A stretch of DNA of 33,391 nucleotides, taken from positions 1-33,391 of IMG/VR virus record IMGVR_UViG_3300046028_003153; one strand, written 5' to 3'. Shown here piece by piece: positions 6,943 to 13,544 of the stretch (the stretch's first letter is position 1; each line of letters opens with the position of its first letter). The translations under genes and the position numbers were made by a program. Under the pieces are notes generated by a model, which was given only the letters and a program-made list of their open reading frames with translations, ran no database searches and was not told the origin of the DNA. The stretch comes from a virus.

Positions 6943-7881
6943 TCATCTGGCATCTCGCTTCATCTGTATCAATCCCTCAACCAGGTGCTGCTCTTTCGGT
7001 GTGATGCCCTCGGCTGCGTAGATGGCCAGCAGGGTTGCGAGTCCTTCATCGATGTCCTGGTCGGTCAATCCGGCATCGATCAACTTTGGAACTTGGTTGC
7101 CTAGAACTAACCTTAGTCTTTCTTTTGTATTTAAATAATTATCTATATTAGTCTTTCTTATGTGTTCTTCTGAGTTAAGGGCAACCGTATTAGGTTGCCT
7201 ATATGGTTGCCTATGGAGCGCTTCATTGGCAACTTTAGAATGCTCTACATGGGCAACCTCTGGGGTTGCGTATGCAGTGTCCTTTGGTGGCTTCTTTTTA
7301 GCGATCTCTTCCTTCATTTTCCTGACAGTCATGCTGTCCTTTTTCTCTGCCATGGTTGGCTCCTTTCTTGGTTGGTTATTCCTGAGTGCTTGACCGATCA
7401 GCTTGGCAATGCGAGCTTGGCCAGCTCGGTCTATCTCTTGCTGTTCAGCCATTGCTTGCTCCTGCCTGATCACTGGTGGCCGTGTGTCCTCGATTGAGTT
7501 GGTCACCGCGATGGCCGTGGCTGTGTCTACTGTGATATCAAAGATCACGCGCACTGTGTTTGACCTCTCGCCTCTAAAGCCTTTCCTGACCACCTCAACG
7601 TAGCCTGCAGCGATCAGCTTGCCCATCTGTTTGGTGATGGCTTGGCGGCTGACCTTCATGTCCTCGGCCAGCTTCTTCTGGCTTACCCAAGTGAAGCCTG
7701 CTCGGTTGCAGTAGCTACAGAGAACGGCAAGTATGCGCAGCATGTTGTCTGTGATGGCCTTGTCTGTGATGGCTCTGATCGGCAGCACACACACCTTGCG
7801 CTGATCCGGCATCGGCTCTTTCTCTTTAATGCGCGGCTTCTTCGGCAGCGCAAATGCTATTGATTCAGACATGTCGCTCAT
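6943..7881 (-). CDS. Winged-helix replication initiator-like protein
   Basis: The 312-aa product has an N-terminal winged helix at about 44-100. Helices around ITDNMLRILAVLCSYC and WVSQKKLAEDMKVSRQAITKQMGKLIAAGYV end in a basic wing (VVRKGFRGERS). This layout is typical of phage replisome-organiser and plasmid initiator proteins. A long polar, Lys-rich linker follows (about 150-225), and a helical C-terminal domain (250-312) may contact a host helicase or loader. No helicase, primase or polymerase is encoded, so this is the best candidate initiator, sitting next to a repeat-rich origin-like region. A general transcription regulator is the alternative. It starts at ATG 7881, 17 bases inside the end of the 78-aa gene. 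Confidence 0.7.
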   Translation of the reverse strand: MSDMSESIAFALPKKPRIKEKEPMPDQRKVCVLPIRAITDKAITDNMLRILAVLCSYCNRAGFTWVSQKKLAEDMKVSRQAITKQMGKLIAAGYVEVVRKGFRGERSNTVRVIFDITVDTATAIAVTNSIEDTRPPVIRQEQAMAEQQEIDRAGQARIAKLIGQALRNNQPRKEPTMAEKKDSMTVRKMKEEIAKKKPPKDTAYATPEVAHVEHSKVANEALHRQPYRQPNTVALNSEEHIRKTNIDNYLNTKERLRLVLGNQVPKLIDAGLTDQDIDEGLATLLAIYAAEGITPKEQHLVEGLIQMKRDAR

Positions 7882-8101
7882 CTCTGTCTACCTGTCGCAT
7901 GTACTGCCTGACGCGCTGTTCTGCACCCTGGCCATAGACTTTGTCTACGGCTGCCAGGTGCCTGTCCACCAGGAGCTTGTCCTTGGTGATCTCCCAGGTT
8001 GTCAGCAGCTCTCTGGCCACAGCGGTGAGCAAGATGGTCATGTCCGGCTCCAGTGGGCCTTTGTGTTTGTGATAGTGAGGTTTCCATGGCCGCTTAATCA
8101 T
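7865..8101 (-). CDS. 78-aa hypothetical protein
   Basis: The N-terminus is rich in Lys, His and Pro (KRPWKPHYHKHKGPLEPD). The remainder is predicted helical, with LTAVARELLTTWEITKDKLLVDRHLAAVDKVYGQGAEQRVRQYMRQ, an amphipathic arrangement without membrane segments. No family is recognised. It starts at an ATG overlapping the stop of the 74-aa gene (8098-8101) and ends 17 bases into the replication protein gene, so it is part of the same early minus-strand operon. The His/Lys cluster could bind metal or nucleic acid, but nothing decides this. Confidence 0.7.
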   Translation of the reverse strand: MIKRPWKPHYHKHKGPLEPDMTILLTAVARELLTTWEITKDKLLVDRHLAAVDKVYGQGAEQRVRQYMRQVDRDERHV

Positions 8102-8322
8102 TCTGGTTTGGGGCAGTCTTCGGGCACATCAACAACGCACCACACTGCAGCCCACTGGCCACGCTCTGGGCCCGTCCAACGGTCAATGTATGAGTCCGGC
8201 ATGACCTTGAGTGATCTGGTGATGTCACGCATGCCTGAGTCAGTTCGGTAGGACAGCTGCTTGGTTGTCATGCCCTCATGGCCACGCAGCAGTGCGCGTA
8301 GCTTCGCCTGCAGCTGGGTCAT
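8098..8322 (-). CDS. 74-aa winged-helix-like DNA-binding protein
   Basis: I start the protein at the Met that begins MTQLQAKLRALLRGHEGM, because AAGGG lies eight bases upstream and this ATG overlaps the stop of the Cys4 gene. The longer frame to 8352 has no ribosome site. The sequence reads as helix, then a turn with GMTTKQLSYRTDSGMRDITRSLKVMPDSYIDRW, then two beta strands ending WAAVWCVVDVP. This is a small winged helix similar to proteins found near replication genes in other phages. A role in gene control or replication initiation is inferred from the fold and operon. Confidence 0.65.
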   Translation of the reverse strand: MTQLQAKLRALLRGHEGMTTKQLSYRTDSGMRDITRSLKVMPDSYIDRWTGPERGQWAAVWCVVDVPEDCPKPE

Positions 8323-8492
8323 CTGTGGCCCTTCATCTTGTCCACCCAACATGGCTGGCAGTACCAGCGTTGTGCTGACGTTTGCACGCCACCCTCTGGT
8401 GGCCGTTTCTCTTCACAGCGGTGGCACAGCTTGAACGGCTGCCCATTGACGCTGCTGCCCTTTAGGCTGACCTGGTGTCTAGCAAAACTCAT
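8319..8492 (-). CDS. 57-aa Cys4 zinc-ribbon-like protein
   Basis: Two CxxC pairs, C23-H-R-C26 and C45-Q-P-C48, are separated by 18 residues, the layout of a small zinc ribbon or treble clef. The flanks are basic (KRPPEGG between the pairs, KMKGHR at the end). The gene exactly fills the interval between RusA and the winged-helix gene: its ATG overlaps the RusA stop (8489-8492) and its TGA overlaps the next ATG (8319-8322). Small zinc proteins of this kind occur next to RusA or replication genes in other phages. DNA binding is likely but unproven. Confidence 0.75.
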   Translation of the reverse strand: MSFARHQVSLKGSSVNGQPFKLCHRCEEKRPPEGGVQTSAQRWYCQPCWVDKMKGHR

Positions 8493-8911
8493 TTCAATCT
8501 CTCATGAATGTAGACCTCGATGCGCGGGTCATACGAATATTCTTTTTCTATGACCAGGCGAGTGACTTGTTTGTCATCGACGTAGATCACATGGCATGCG
8601 TCAAGCACGGCCTTGGCGACGTTGTCTATGTCTGGCTTGCCTGGTATCAATGCGTTGTTTAACGCCAGCATTTGCTTGTGCTTAGGCCAGCTTGGCGGTA
8701 TGCCGTAGAAGGCCACAATGCGCATGCTGATGGGAGTTGTGAGCAAGGCCATGCCGTTCATTGCAAACGTCGCTTGGCGTGCGATGGCCTGCTCATACGT
8801 CACAGTCTTTGCGGGCGTGTACATGCGCACATAGCCGCCCTGGCTGCTGGCCCGTGGCCGGCCCTTGCCGACTGGCTGACCAGGCACAACAAAGTACAGG
8901 GCAACGCTCAT
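8489..8911 (-). CDS. rusA: RusA-family Holliday junction resolvase
   Basis: This nuclease cuts four-way DNA junctions that form during recombination and replication, letting branched concatemers be packaged. The 140-aa length fits the family. The N-terminal VVPGQPVGKGRPR segment and the hallmark KPDIDNVAKAVLDAC...YVDDKQV are present. D94 and D96 in the PDIDN motif, K100, and D112/D113 correspond to the metal-binding acids and lysine of E. coli RusA. The start overlaps the stop of the 58-aa gene. Together with the plus-strand nuclease and annealing protein it forms the phage's recombination set. Confidence 0.95.
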   Translation of the reverse strand: MSVALYFVVPGQPVGKGRPRASSQGGYVRMYTPAKTVTYEQAIARQATFAMNGMALLTTPISMRIVAFYGIPPSWPKHKQMLALNNALIPGKPDIDNVAKAVLDACHVIYVDDKQVTRLVIEKEYSYDPRIEVYIHERLK

Positions 8912-9084
8912 AGGTAGCCTGCTTGACGCATGTCTTTGACAAACGCATCAACGTCAGGGCAGGGGATATCACGCCAGCAGGCACCGTCCCCAGTGAGAAA
9001 GAGTGCCTCTGTCAGCACGTCCTCGGGTATGGGCTTGCCATCCTTGGCCATGTTGAGCATCTTCAGAGCTTCTTCGTGGTTCAT
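8908..9084 (-). CDS. 58-aa hypothetical protein
   Basis: This short gene is joined by ATGA overlaps on both sides, to the ribbon-helix-helix gene upstream (9081-9084) and to RusA downstream (8908-8911). The product is mildly acidic: an N-terminal helix (NHEEALKMLNMAKDG), a second helix around 20-31, then TGDGACWRDIPCPDVDAFVKDMRQAGY with two Cys. No family is recognised. Exact fit between neighbours, sensible composition and double coupling argue that it is real. Confidence 0.75.
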   Translation of the reverse strand: MNHEEALKMLNMAKDGKPIPEDVLTEALFLTGDGACWRDIPCPDVDAFVKDMRQAGYL

Positions 9085-9275
9085 TGTTTGACCCCAGATA
9101 GGAACCGCTCCAGGCGTGGGCTGAGCTGGCCATAGCGGGGCTGCAGCTGCTCACGCACACACTGGTCAATGAGTGAGGCGCGAGAGCGGCTTTGATCTTC
9201 TGCAGCTCTGTCAAGCAGCGACCTGGTGTCAGGACGCAAGCGCATTAGGAATGGTTTGGGTTTGGTGTCTTGCAT
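9081..9275 (-). CDS. Ribbon-helix-helix (Arc/CopG-like) regulator
   Basis: The 64-aa product has the order expected of a ribbon-helix-helix DNA-binding dimer: an N-terminal beta strand KPFLMRL (7-13), helix DTRSLLDRAAEDQ and helix RASLIDQCVREQLQ, followed by a short C-terminal extension. It is the first gene of the minus-strand early operon and faces the recombinase across a repeat-rich gap, so it is the natural candidate for binding the TGTACA repeats there and autoregulating. I use the ATG at 9275. The frame stays open to a TTG at 9338, but neither start has a good ribosome site. No CI-like repressor is present, so this may be the only repressor-type gene. Confidence 0.75.
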   Translation of the reverse strand: MQDTKPKPFLMRLRPDTRSLLDRAAEDQSRSRASLIDQCVREQLQPRYGQLSPRLERFLSGVKQ

Positions 9276-9449
9276 GGTGGATATGTCAGTTAGATATACC
9301 CTCCGATTGTTACGTTTGGATTGTGTACAGGCAAGCAAATAATAATAGTTGACTAAAACGTAGGGTTTGCATCTTGTACGTTTTGATATACATCGGTTAC
9401 ATTTGGGTCATGTACACAACAGCGCAGATAAAGCGCACAGGAGTTCGTG
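9276..9449. promoter_or_regulatory. Divergent control region with three spaced repeats
   Basis: This gap separates the regulator (minus) from the serine recombinase (plus). It contains three same-direction copies of the dispersed motif: GTTTGGATTGTGTACA at 9314-9329, GTTTGCATCTTGTACG at 9365-9380 and ATTTGGGTCATGTACA at 9401-9416, with starts 51 and 36 bp apart. The outer two extend to a 21-bp repeat, 9309-9329 versus 9396-9416, identical at 17 of 21 positions. The total span (about 108 bp) and unequal spacing recall three-subsite res sites upstream of resolvase genes, but an operator role is equally possible. No -35/-10 pair is convincing; TTGGGT at 9404 with GATAAA 18 bp on is one option for the recombinase. 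AGGAG at 9439-9443 is its ribosome site. Confidence 0.65.
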
Positions 9450-10124
9450 ATGACAGTTCACAACGGCAAATTCGTAGCCTACTTCCGGGTCTCCACAGAT
9501 CGCCAGGGCAAGTCAGGTCTTGGCCTCGATGCACAGCGCGAGCGCATCCTTGGCTATCTCAACGGTGGCAAGTGGTCGCTGATCGGTGAGTACACAGAGA
9601 TCGAGTCGGGCCGCATGAATGAGCGCCCAGCACTGGCCAACGCCATCAAGCTGTGCAAGAAAGAGAAGGCCACCCTGGTCGTCGCATCCCTTGACCGTCT
9701 GACCCGCGACCTGGCATTCGGTGCGCAGCTGCTCAACGACACCAAAGTTAAGTTTGTATGTGCTGATTTCCCAGAAGCCAGCCGCGAGCTGCTGCAGATG
9801 CGTATGGTCTTCGCTGAGTGGGAAGCACGCAAGATCGGTGAGCGCACCAAAGCAGCGCTGGGTGAGTTAAAGAAGAAGGGCGTAAAGCTTGGCAGCCCGA
9901 CACCTATGCTCGGCTCAGTGGCCGGCACCAAAGTGATCATTCAAAAGGCCGATGCCTACGCTGAGCGAGTTCGGCCACTGGTCTTGGAAGCGATCAAGAA
10001 GTCTGGTGCCAAAACCCTGCGCGAGATTGCCCAGGCACTGGCCAGCCGTGAAATTGAGACACGTCGCGGCAACATTGAGTGGTCTCCAACTCAGGTGAAG
10101 AACCTGATGGCGAGGATTAAATGA
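9450..10124 (+). CDS. Small serine recombinase (resolvase/invertase family)
   Basis: The 224-aa product has the resolvase catalytic domain. The nucleophile is S15 in YFRVSTDRQ with R13 beside it, and the arginine motif SLDRLTRD (R83, R86) is intact. The long helix FAEWEARKIGERTKAALGELKKKG (about 121-144) leads to a basic linker and a helical C-terminal DNA-binding segment (TLREIAQALASREIETRRG...WSPTQVKNLMARI). Such enzymes resolve plasmid dimers, invert DNA segments or, less often, integrate phage DNA. It is too short to be a large serine integrase. ATG 9450 is preferred over GTG 9447 because AGGAG then has normal spacing. Confidence 0.92.
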   Translation: MTVHNGKFVAYFRVSTDRQGKSGLGLDAQRERILGYLNGGKWSLIGEYTEIESGRMNERPALANAIKLCKKEKATLVVASLDRLTRDLAFGAQLLNDTKVKFVCADFPEASRELLQMRMVFAEWEARKIGERTKAALGELKKKGVKLGSPTPMLGSVAGTKVIIQKADAYAERVRPLVLEAIKKSGAKTLREIAQALASREIETRRGNIEWSPTQVKNLMARIK

Positions 10125-10294
10125 CTGCTCATACCAAAAAAATACTGTCTAGTCAACTTGACAATAAGAAACCATTTAAAAAGATACATTTTTATTTTAT
10201 AAATATATATCACATGGCGAAATTGTTTAAATTGTTTACTCAATATACGTCCTATAAAACGAATAGATTTGTTGAAGTTGGGCATGCATCATGA
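10121..10294 (+). CDS. 57-aa AT-rich ORF, uncertain
   Basis: The frame starts at an ATG overlapping the recombinase stop (ATGA, 10121-10124) and remains open for 57 codons through a block of roughly 27% GC, counted by hand. The product is rich in Lys, Phe, Tyr and Ile (for example KKIHFYFINIYHMAKLFKLF). Coupling to the recombinase argues for a gene. Against it, stop codons should be frequent in such AT-rich DNA, codon use is unlike the neighbours and no family is recognised. The DNA could instead be an AT-rich unwinding or recombination site that happens to be open. Confidence 0.35.
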   Translation: MTAHTKKILSSQLDNKKPFKKIHFYFINIYHMAKLFKLFTQYTSYKTNRFVEVGHAS

Positions 10295-10311
10295 TCAATT
10301 CGGAGGTAACT

Positions 10312-10734
10312 ATGGCGGATCGGAACACACCAGAGCTGGTGAATTGGGCACAGTTTTTCCCATCAGAAGACGGCAAGCTGGGTGCTTTTTTGTTGCGCTC
10401 AGGCCGGCCAGTTAACTGCAGGCTGGACTTCAGATTGACCAGGCTTGAGGAGCTTAAGAAAGCTGCTTGTGTCGTATCAGAACTGAACCGCCAGCTGCAG
10501 AAACTTGCATATGAAGTTGAAGGCGATCCAGTGCTTCGTGTGATGCTGGCTCGTGGCCATTTCTCAAAGGCTCAGTTTGAATTGCGCTATGTAGACCCAT
10601 CCCATGTACTAAAAGCTGCAGCCAAAAAGACTGCAGAAGCAGCTCAAAAACTCAAGAAAGTAAGAAAGGAGAAAACACTACCTATAGCGTTAGGAGACAT
10701 ATTGGGGTTTGGATTTGATACTAACAAACCCTAA
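10312..10734 (+). CDS. 140-aa hypothetical protein
   Basis: The start at 10312 is chosen because GGAGG lies seven bases upstream; an earlier in-frame ATG at 10291 has no ribosome site. The N-terminal third contains a mixed alpha/beta stretch (WAQFFPSEDGKLGAFLLRSGRPVNCRLDFRLT), the middle is helical, and residues about 100-125 form a strongly basic helix (VLKAAAKKTAEAAQKLKKVRKEK) suited to nucleic-acid contact. No family is recognised. It lies upstream of the recombination genes on the plus strand. Confidence 0.75.
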   Translation: MADRNTPELVNWAQFFPSEDGKLGAFLLRSGRPVNCRLDFRLTRLEELKKAACVVSELNRQLQKLAYEVEGDPVLRVMLARGHFSKAQFELRYVDPSHVLKAAAKKTAEAAQKLKKVRKEKTLPIALGDILGFGFDTNKP

Positions 10735-10767
10735 TCAATACCGTAATTAACCAAAAAGGATTAAATT

Positions 10768-11004
10768 ATGAACATAATCAAACAGCATTCGAATAAGCTT
10801 AATGTTGGTTCTAACTCTAGCTGGCCACAAAACTACGTCCAGTTGAATTCAACTTCATACGATGTATATAGTGTTTATGAAAGTGAAAAACACTACCTAT
10901 GGTGTACCGACCAATCTGAAAGTACCCTTGAAAAACTAGCTGTAGCCGTTTGCTTTGTGGCTTCAGTTGTGGTTTTGTGTTTTTCTGTTCTGGTGGTTTT
11001 CTGA
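10768..11004 (+). CDS. 78-aa single-pass membrane protein
   Basis: The first 55 residues are polar, rich in Asn, Ser and Tyr. The last 22 (LAVAVCFVASVVVLCFSVLVVF) form one clear membrane helix at the extreme C-terminus, predicting a tail-anchored protein facing the cytoplasm. AAGGA precedes the ATG at good distance. No family is recognised. Early-expressed small membrane proteins in phages often act in superinfection exclusion or host takeover, but this is only a suggestion. The DNA is more AT-rich than the downstream nuclease gene. Confidence 0.7.
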   Translation: MNIIKQHSNKLNVGSNSSWPQNYVQLNSTSYDVYSVYESEKHYLWCTDQSESTLEKLAVAVCFVASVVVLCFSVLVVF

Positions 11005-11005
11005 T

Positions 11006-11194
11006 ATGCAGAAAACTACATACCCCACAAAAACTCTCGCCCAGGGTTGCGAGTACACAACAGCTGCTGCAACAAATGTTCAGCTGACATGGCGACGTTT
11101 TGGCTGGATTCCTATGGCCGAAGTGGCTGCCAATGAGGAAGCCAAAAGCACTTTCAAGCGTGCCAAAACACCCAAAGAGGTGAGCCATGCTTGA
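11006..11194 (+). CDS. 62-aa hypothetical protein with TWRRFGW motif
   Basis: The ATG at 11006 is two bases after the previous stop; the frame is open further upstream but overlaps the membrane protein there. The product contains ATNVQLTWRRFGWIPMAE. I recall similar short phage proteins with a V-Q-x-T-W-R-R/K-x-G-W-V-P core, usually near recombination or early genes and of unknown function. The C-terminal half is a Lys/Ala-rich helix. It overlaps the next gene by eight bases. Confidence 0.65.
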   Translation: MQKTTYPTKTLAQGCEYTTAAATNVQLTWRRFGWIPMAEVAANEEAKSTFKRAKTPKEVSHA

Positions 11195-11480
11195 ACAAAC
11201 TGCTGGCCAACAAATACGCAATTCCCAGCTCGACATGTTTGAGGTTCGGGATGCCGAGTTCTTAACCAGGTGCCGAAGCATTGCCATGCAGATTGCCATG
11301 CGCAAGGGTGAGGTGTCCATCAATGACATTCGTGCGCACATCCAGGTGCCCAACGGTGTCCACCCCAGTGTTTTGGGCGCGGTCTTCCGCACCAAGCAAT
11401 TCAAAAAAATCGGTCTTTGCGAGGCTTCCCACAAAGAAGCCCATGCAAGGGTCATCCGCGTTTACGCATTAGCAGACTAA
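11187..11480 (+). CDS. 97-aa winged-helix-like hypothetical protein
   Basis: The C-terminal 60 residues (about 38-97) look like a winged helix: a helix with AMQIAMRKGEVSINDIRAHI, a PNGVHPSVLGAVFRTKQF recognition-type segment and a beta hairpin ending HARVIRVYAL. Similar phage proteins sit upstream of exonuclease or recombinase genes, with unknown roles. The start lies within the end of the 62-aa gene, pointing to coupled expression. DNA binding is inferred from the predicted fold only. Confidence 0.7.
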   Translation: MLEQTAGQQIRNSQLDMFEVRDAEFLTRCRSIAMQIAMRKGEVSINDIRAHIQVPNGVHPSVLGAVFRTKQFKKIGLCEASHKEAHARVIRVYALAD

Positions 11481-11495
11481 AAAGGACATTTCAAA

Positions 11496-12452
11496 ATGGC
11501 TGGGAAATTAACAGACGACCGAAGCATGAGTGCAAGCCGCCTACCAGGACTATTGGGTTTCAGTAAATATTCGACACCCAATGATGAACTGCAGTATTCA
11601 CTTTCAGCAATTGACGGTAAGGAGAGACCAGATATAGGCAATGAAGCCATGGCATGGGGGAATACCCTAGAGCCTGTAATTTTGACTCAAGCAGCTGCGC
11701 GGCTGGGTCTGGTTGAATTTGACACAGAGATCAACCAGGCTTACAGCCACGACAGTGTGCCTATCAGCTGCAGCTTAGATGGTATTGGCATTGGCAACGG
11801 TCAGACAATCGTTACCAATACCAAAGAAGGCATCTATGTAGTGGGCCAAGACTCCATTGTCTTAGACGGCCCAGGCGTGCTAGAGGCCAAGCTTACCAAG
11901 GCTATGCCAGAGGACACCCCTCACCTGGCGCGTGGGCCTATCCAGTTGCAGGGTCAGATGCTGATCACTGGCCACAAGTGGGGCGCTGTGTGCGTGCTGT
12001 ATCAGGGCATCGAGCTGCGAGTGTTTTTGTTTGCTGTTCACTATGAGACTCAAAAAGAGATCATCAAGGCAGCGCTTGAGTTCCAGAGCAAGTTAGACAA
12101 ATACGCCAAGACAGGGGAGATCGACTGGTACCCACCGTCTTCTAGTTTTGACTTGAATCGTATGTACGGTATCGCACAAAAAGAAGAGATTGAACTGCCG
12201 GTCAATGTTTCCGACCTTGCCAAAGGCATCCTGGAAAACAAGGCAGCCATCAGAGCAGCCGAAGCAAGCATTGAAACGGCAGAGATGTTGATCAAGTCAA
12301 CCCTTGGCCAAGCTGAGCGGGGCAGGGCTGGGCAGTATGTGATCAGCTGGCCCATGCGCAATTTCAAAGCAGCGCCTGAGCGCTATACCCCAGCCAAAGA
12401 GGCGTACAGCGTTCGCCAATCGACACTAACAATCAAGGAGTACACAGCATGA
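11496..12452 (+). CDS. YqaJ / lambda-exonuclease-type nuclease
   Basis: This 318-aa protein has the YqaJ viral recombinase motifs of the PD-(D/E)xK superfamily: MSASRLPGLLGFSKY at the start, WGNTLEP with E59, SCSLDGIG with D95, GVLEAKLT with E130 and K132, and the downstream PIQLQGQM glutamine helix. Such enzymes degrade one strand of a DNA end, leaving 3' single strands for an annealing protein. The RecT-like gene follows 160 bases later, making a Red-type pair. A helical C-terminal extension (about 225-280) is longer than in lambda Exo (226 aa) and may hold partner contacts. Its stop overlaps the 60-aa gene by ATGA. Confidence 0.9.
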   Translation: MAGKLTDDRSMSASRLPGLLGFSKYSTPNDELQYSLSAIDGKERPDIGNEAMAWGNTLEPVILTQAAARLGLVEFDTEINQAYSHDSVPISCSLDGIGIGNGQTIVTNTKEGIYVVGQDSIVLDGPGVLEAKLTKAMPEDTPHLARGPIQLQGQMLITGHKWGAVCVLYQGIELRVFLFAVHYETQKEIIKAALEFQSKLDKYAKTGEIDWYPPSSSFDLNRMYGIAQKEEIELPVNVSDLAKGILENKAAIRAAEASIETAEMLIKSTLGQAERGRAGQYVISWPMRNFKAAPERYTPAKEAYSVRQSTLTIKEYTA

Positions 12453-12631
12453 ACGTCAAAAAAATACACGAAGCCTATGACAGAGCAGTCAACGCCATGC
12501 TGGAAGCAGCACCTGAGATGCCAAGAGAGCTGGCAGAGAAGGCCGTCGAAGCCATTGCCGATTTAGTATTGGCCACCATTAACGCAGAGCTGTCAAAAGA
12601 GGAGATCGAAGATGCAACTCACAACCACTAA
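12449..12631 (+). CDS. 60-aa helical hypothetical protein
   Basis: This acidic, wholly helical-looking protein (VKKIHEAYDRAVNAMLEAAPEMPRELAEKAVEAIADLV, then an EEIED-rich end) is coupled to the nuclease by ATGA and overlaps the RecT-like gene by 20 bases. Its placement between nuclease and annealing protein suggests an accessory of that pair, but no family is recognised. Confidence 0.7.
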   Translation: MNVKKIHEAYDRAVNAMLEAAPEMPRELAEKAVEAIADLVLATINAELSKEEIEDATHNH

Positions 12632-13544
12632 CCAGCGCGGGTTTGCTCCGACCACATTGGGTGAAGCAGTTCAATTCAGTGAGATGCTGGCCAGTTCTAG
12701 CATGGTGCCTAGGGCATACCAGGGTAAGCCCAATGATGTCCTGGTCTGCTTGCAGTGGGGCTATGAGATGGGTATGGCACCCATGCAGGCGCTGCAGAAC
12801 ATTGCTGTGATCAACGGCAAGCCCAGCATGTATGGTGACTCAGCCATGGCTTTGGTGCAGGCCAGCTCAGTGTGCGAGGACATCGAGGAATACTTTGAGG
12901 ACGAAGGCACCACAAACCCAGTCGCTGTTTGTGTGGCTAAGCGCAAGGGCCGCAAGCCTGTGACCGTTAGATTTTCTGTGCAAGATGCAGTAAAAGCACA
13001 GCTGTGGGGCAAGCAAGGCCCGTGGACTCAATACCCCAAGCGCATGATGCAGATGAGGGCAAGAGGGTTTGCATTGCGTGATGCCTTTCCTGACGTTCTC
13101 AGAGGGCTTATTACCGCTGAAGAGGCACATGACTATCCTGACGAAGCCAAGCCAGGCCCAGTGGCCAAGCCGGCTAACCCACTTGACCTGGTGGCCAAGC
13201 CCGTTGAGGTTATCGAGGCCGAGCCTGAGCAAGCCATTGTTGATGTGATTGAAATGGAAGTTGACCAGGTCACTGATGCTGCCATTGGCTACGGCTTAAT
13301 GGTGCCAGGCAAAGAGCAGCCACACACAGTGCTGGCCACGCTGGACGAATGGCAAGATGCCTACGAAGACCTGGCAGAGGCAACAGCCAGGGCAGGCAAG
13401 CGCCCGGCCAGAGAGCGCATGACAATTTTAAAAGAACTAAAGGAGTGCAACGCTGACACGCTTGGCCGCATTGACACCATGAAACGTGTCAGGCACACAG
13501 CTGGCTATCAGCGTCGGATCAATGCCCTGGGCGCTGCTCAGTAA
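12612..13544 (+). CDS. recT: RecT-family single-strand annealing protein
   Basis: The 310-aa product has the RecT core. FSEMLASSSMVPRAYQGKPNDVLVCLQWGYEMGMAPMQALQNIAVINGKPSMYGDSAMALV (about 23-85) and GPWTQYPKRMMQMRARGFALRDAFPDVLRGL (about 137-167) are typical of this family. The protein binds single strands made by the YqaJ nuclease and anneals them, driving concatemer formation and recombination. Residues after about 175 are an Ala/Pro/Glu-rich linker and an extra helical region with a conserved-looking QDAYEDLAEATARAGKRPARERM. Its TAA directly abuts the endolysin stop on the other strand. Confidence 0.9.
   Translation: MQLTTTNQRGFAPTTLGEAVQFSEMLASSSMVPRAYQGKPNDVLVCLQWGYEMGMAPMQALQNIAVINGKPSMYGDSAMALVQASSVCEDIEEYFEDEGTTNPVAVCVAKRKGRKPVTVRFSVQDAVKAQLWGKQGPWTQYPKRMMQMRARGFALRDAFPDVLRGLITAEEAHDYPDEAKPGPVAKPANPLDLVAKPVEVIEAEPEQAIVDVIEMEVDQVTDAAIGYGLMVPGKEQPHTVLATLDEWQDAYEDLAEATARAGKRPARERMTILKELKECNADTLGRIDTMKRVRHTAGYQRRINALGAAQ

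Noticed and set aside
6590-6946. 118-codon minus-strand open frame across the origin-like region, with an ATGA join to the replication gene
   Set aside because: The product has poor, patchy composition unlike the other proteins, and the frame is full of hairpins, G-tracts and motif copies. There is no ribosome site. It is more likely non-coding, though the ATGA join keeps a small chance open.
9276-9338. Longer ribbon-helix-helix protein starting at TTG 9338
   Set aside because: The added 21 residues are basic and unstructured, overlap the control repeats, and the TTG has no ribosome site. A GGAGGG upstream of the ATG is too far away to decide.
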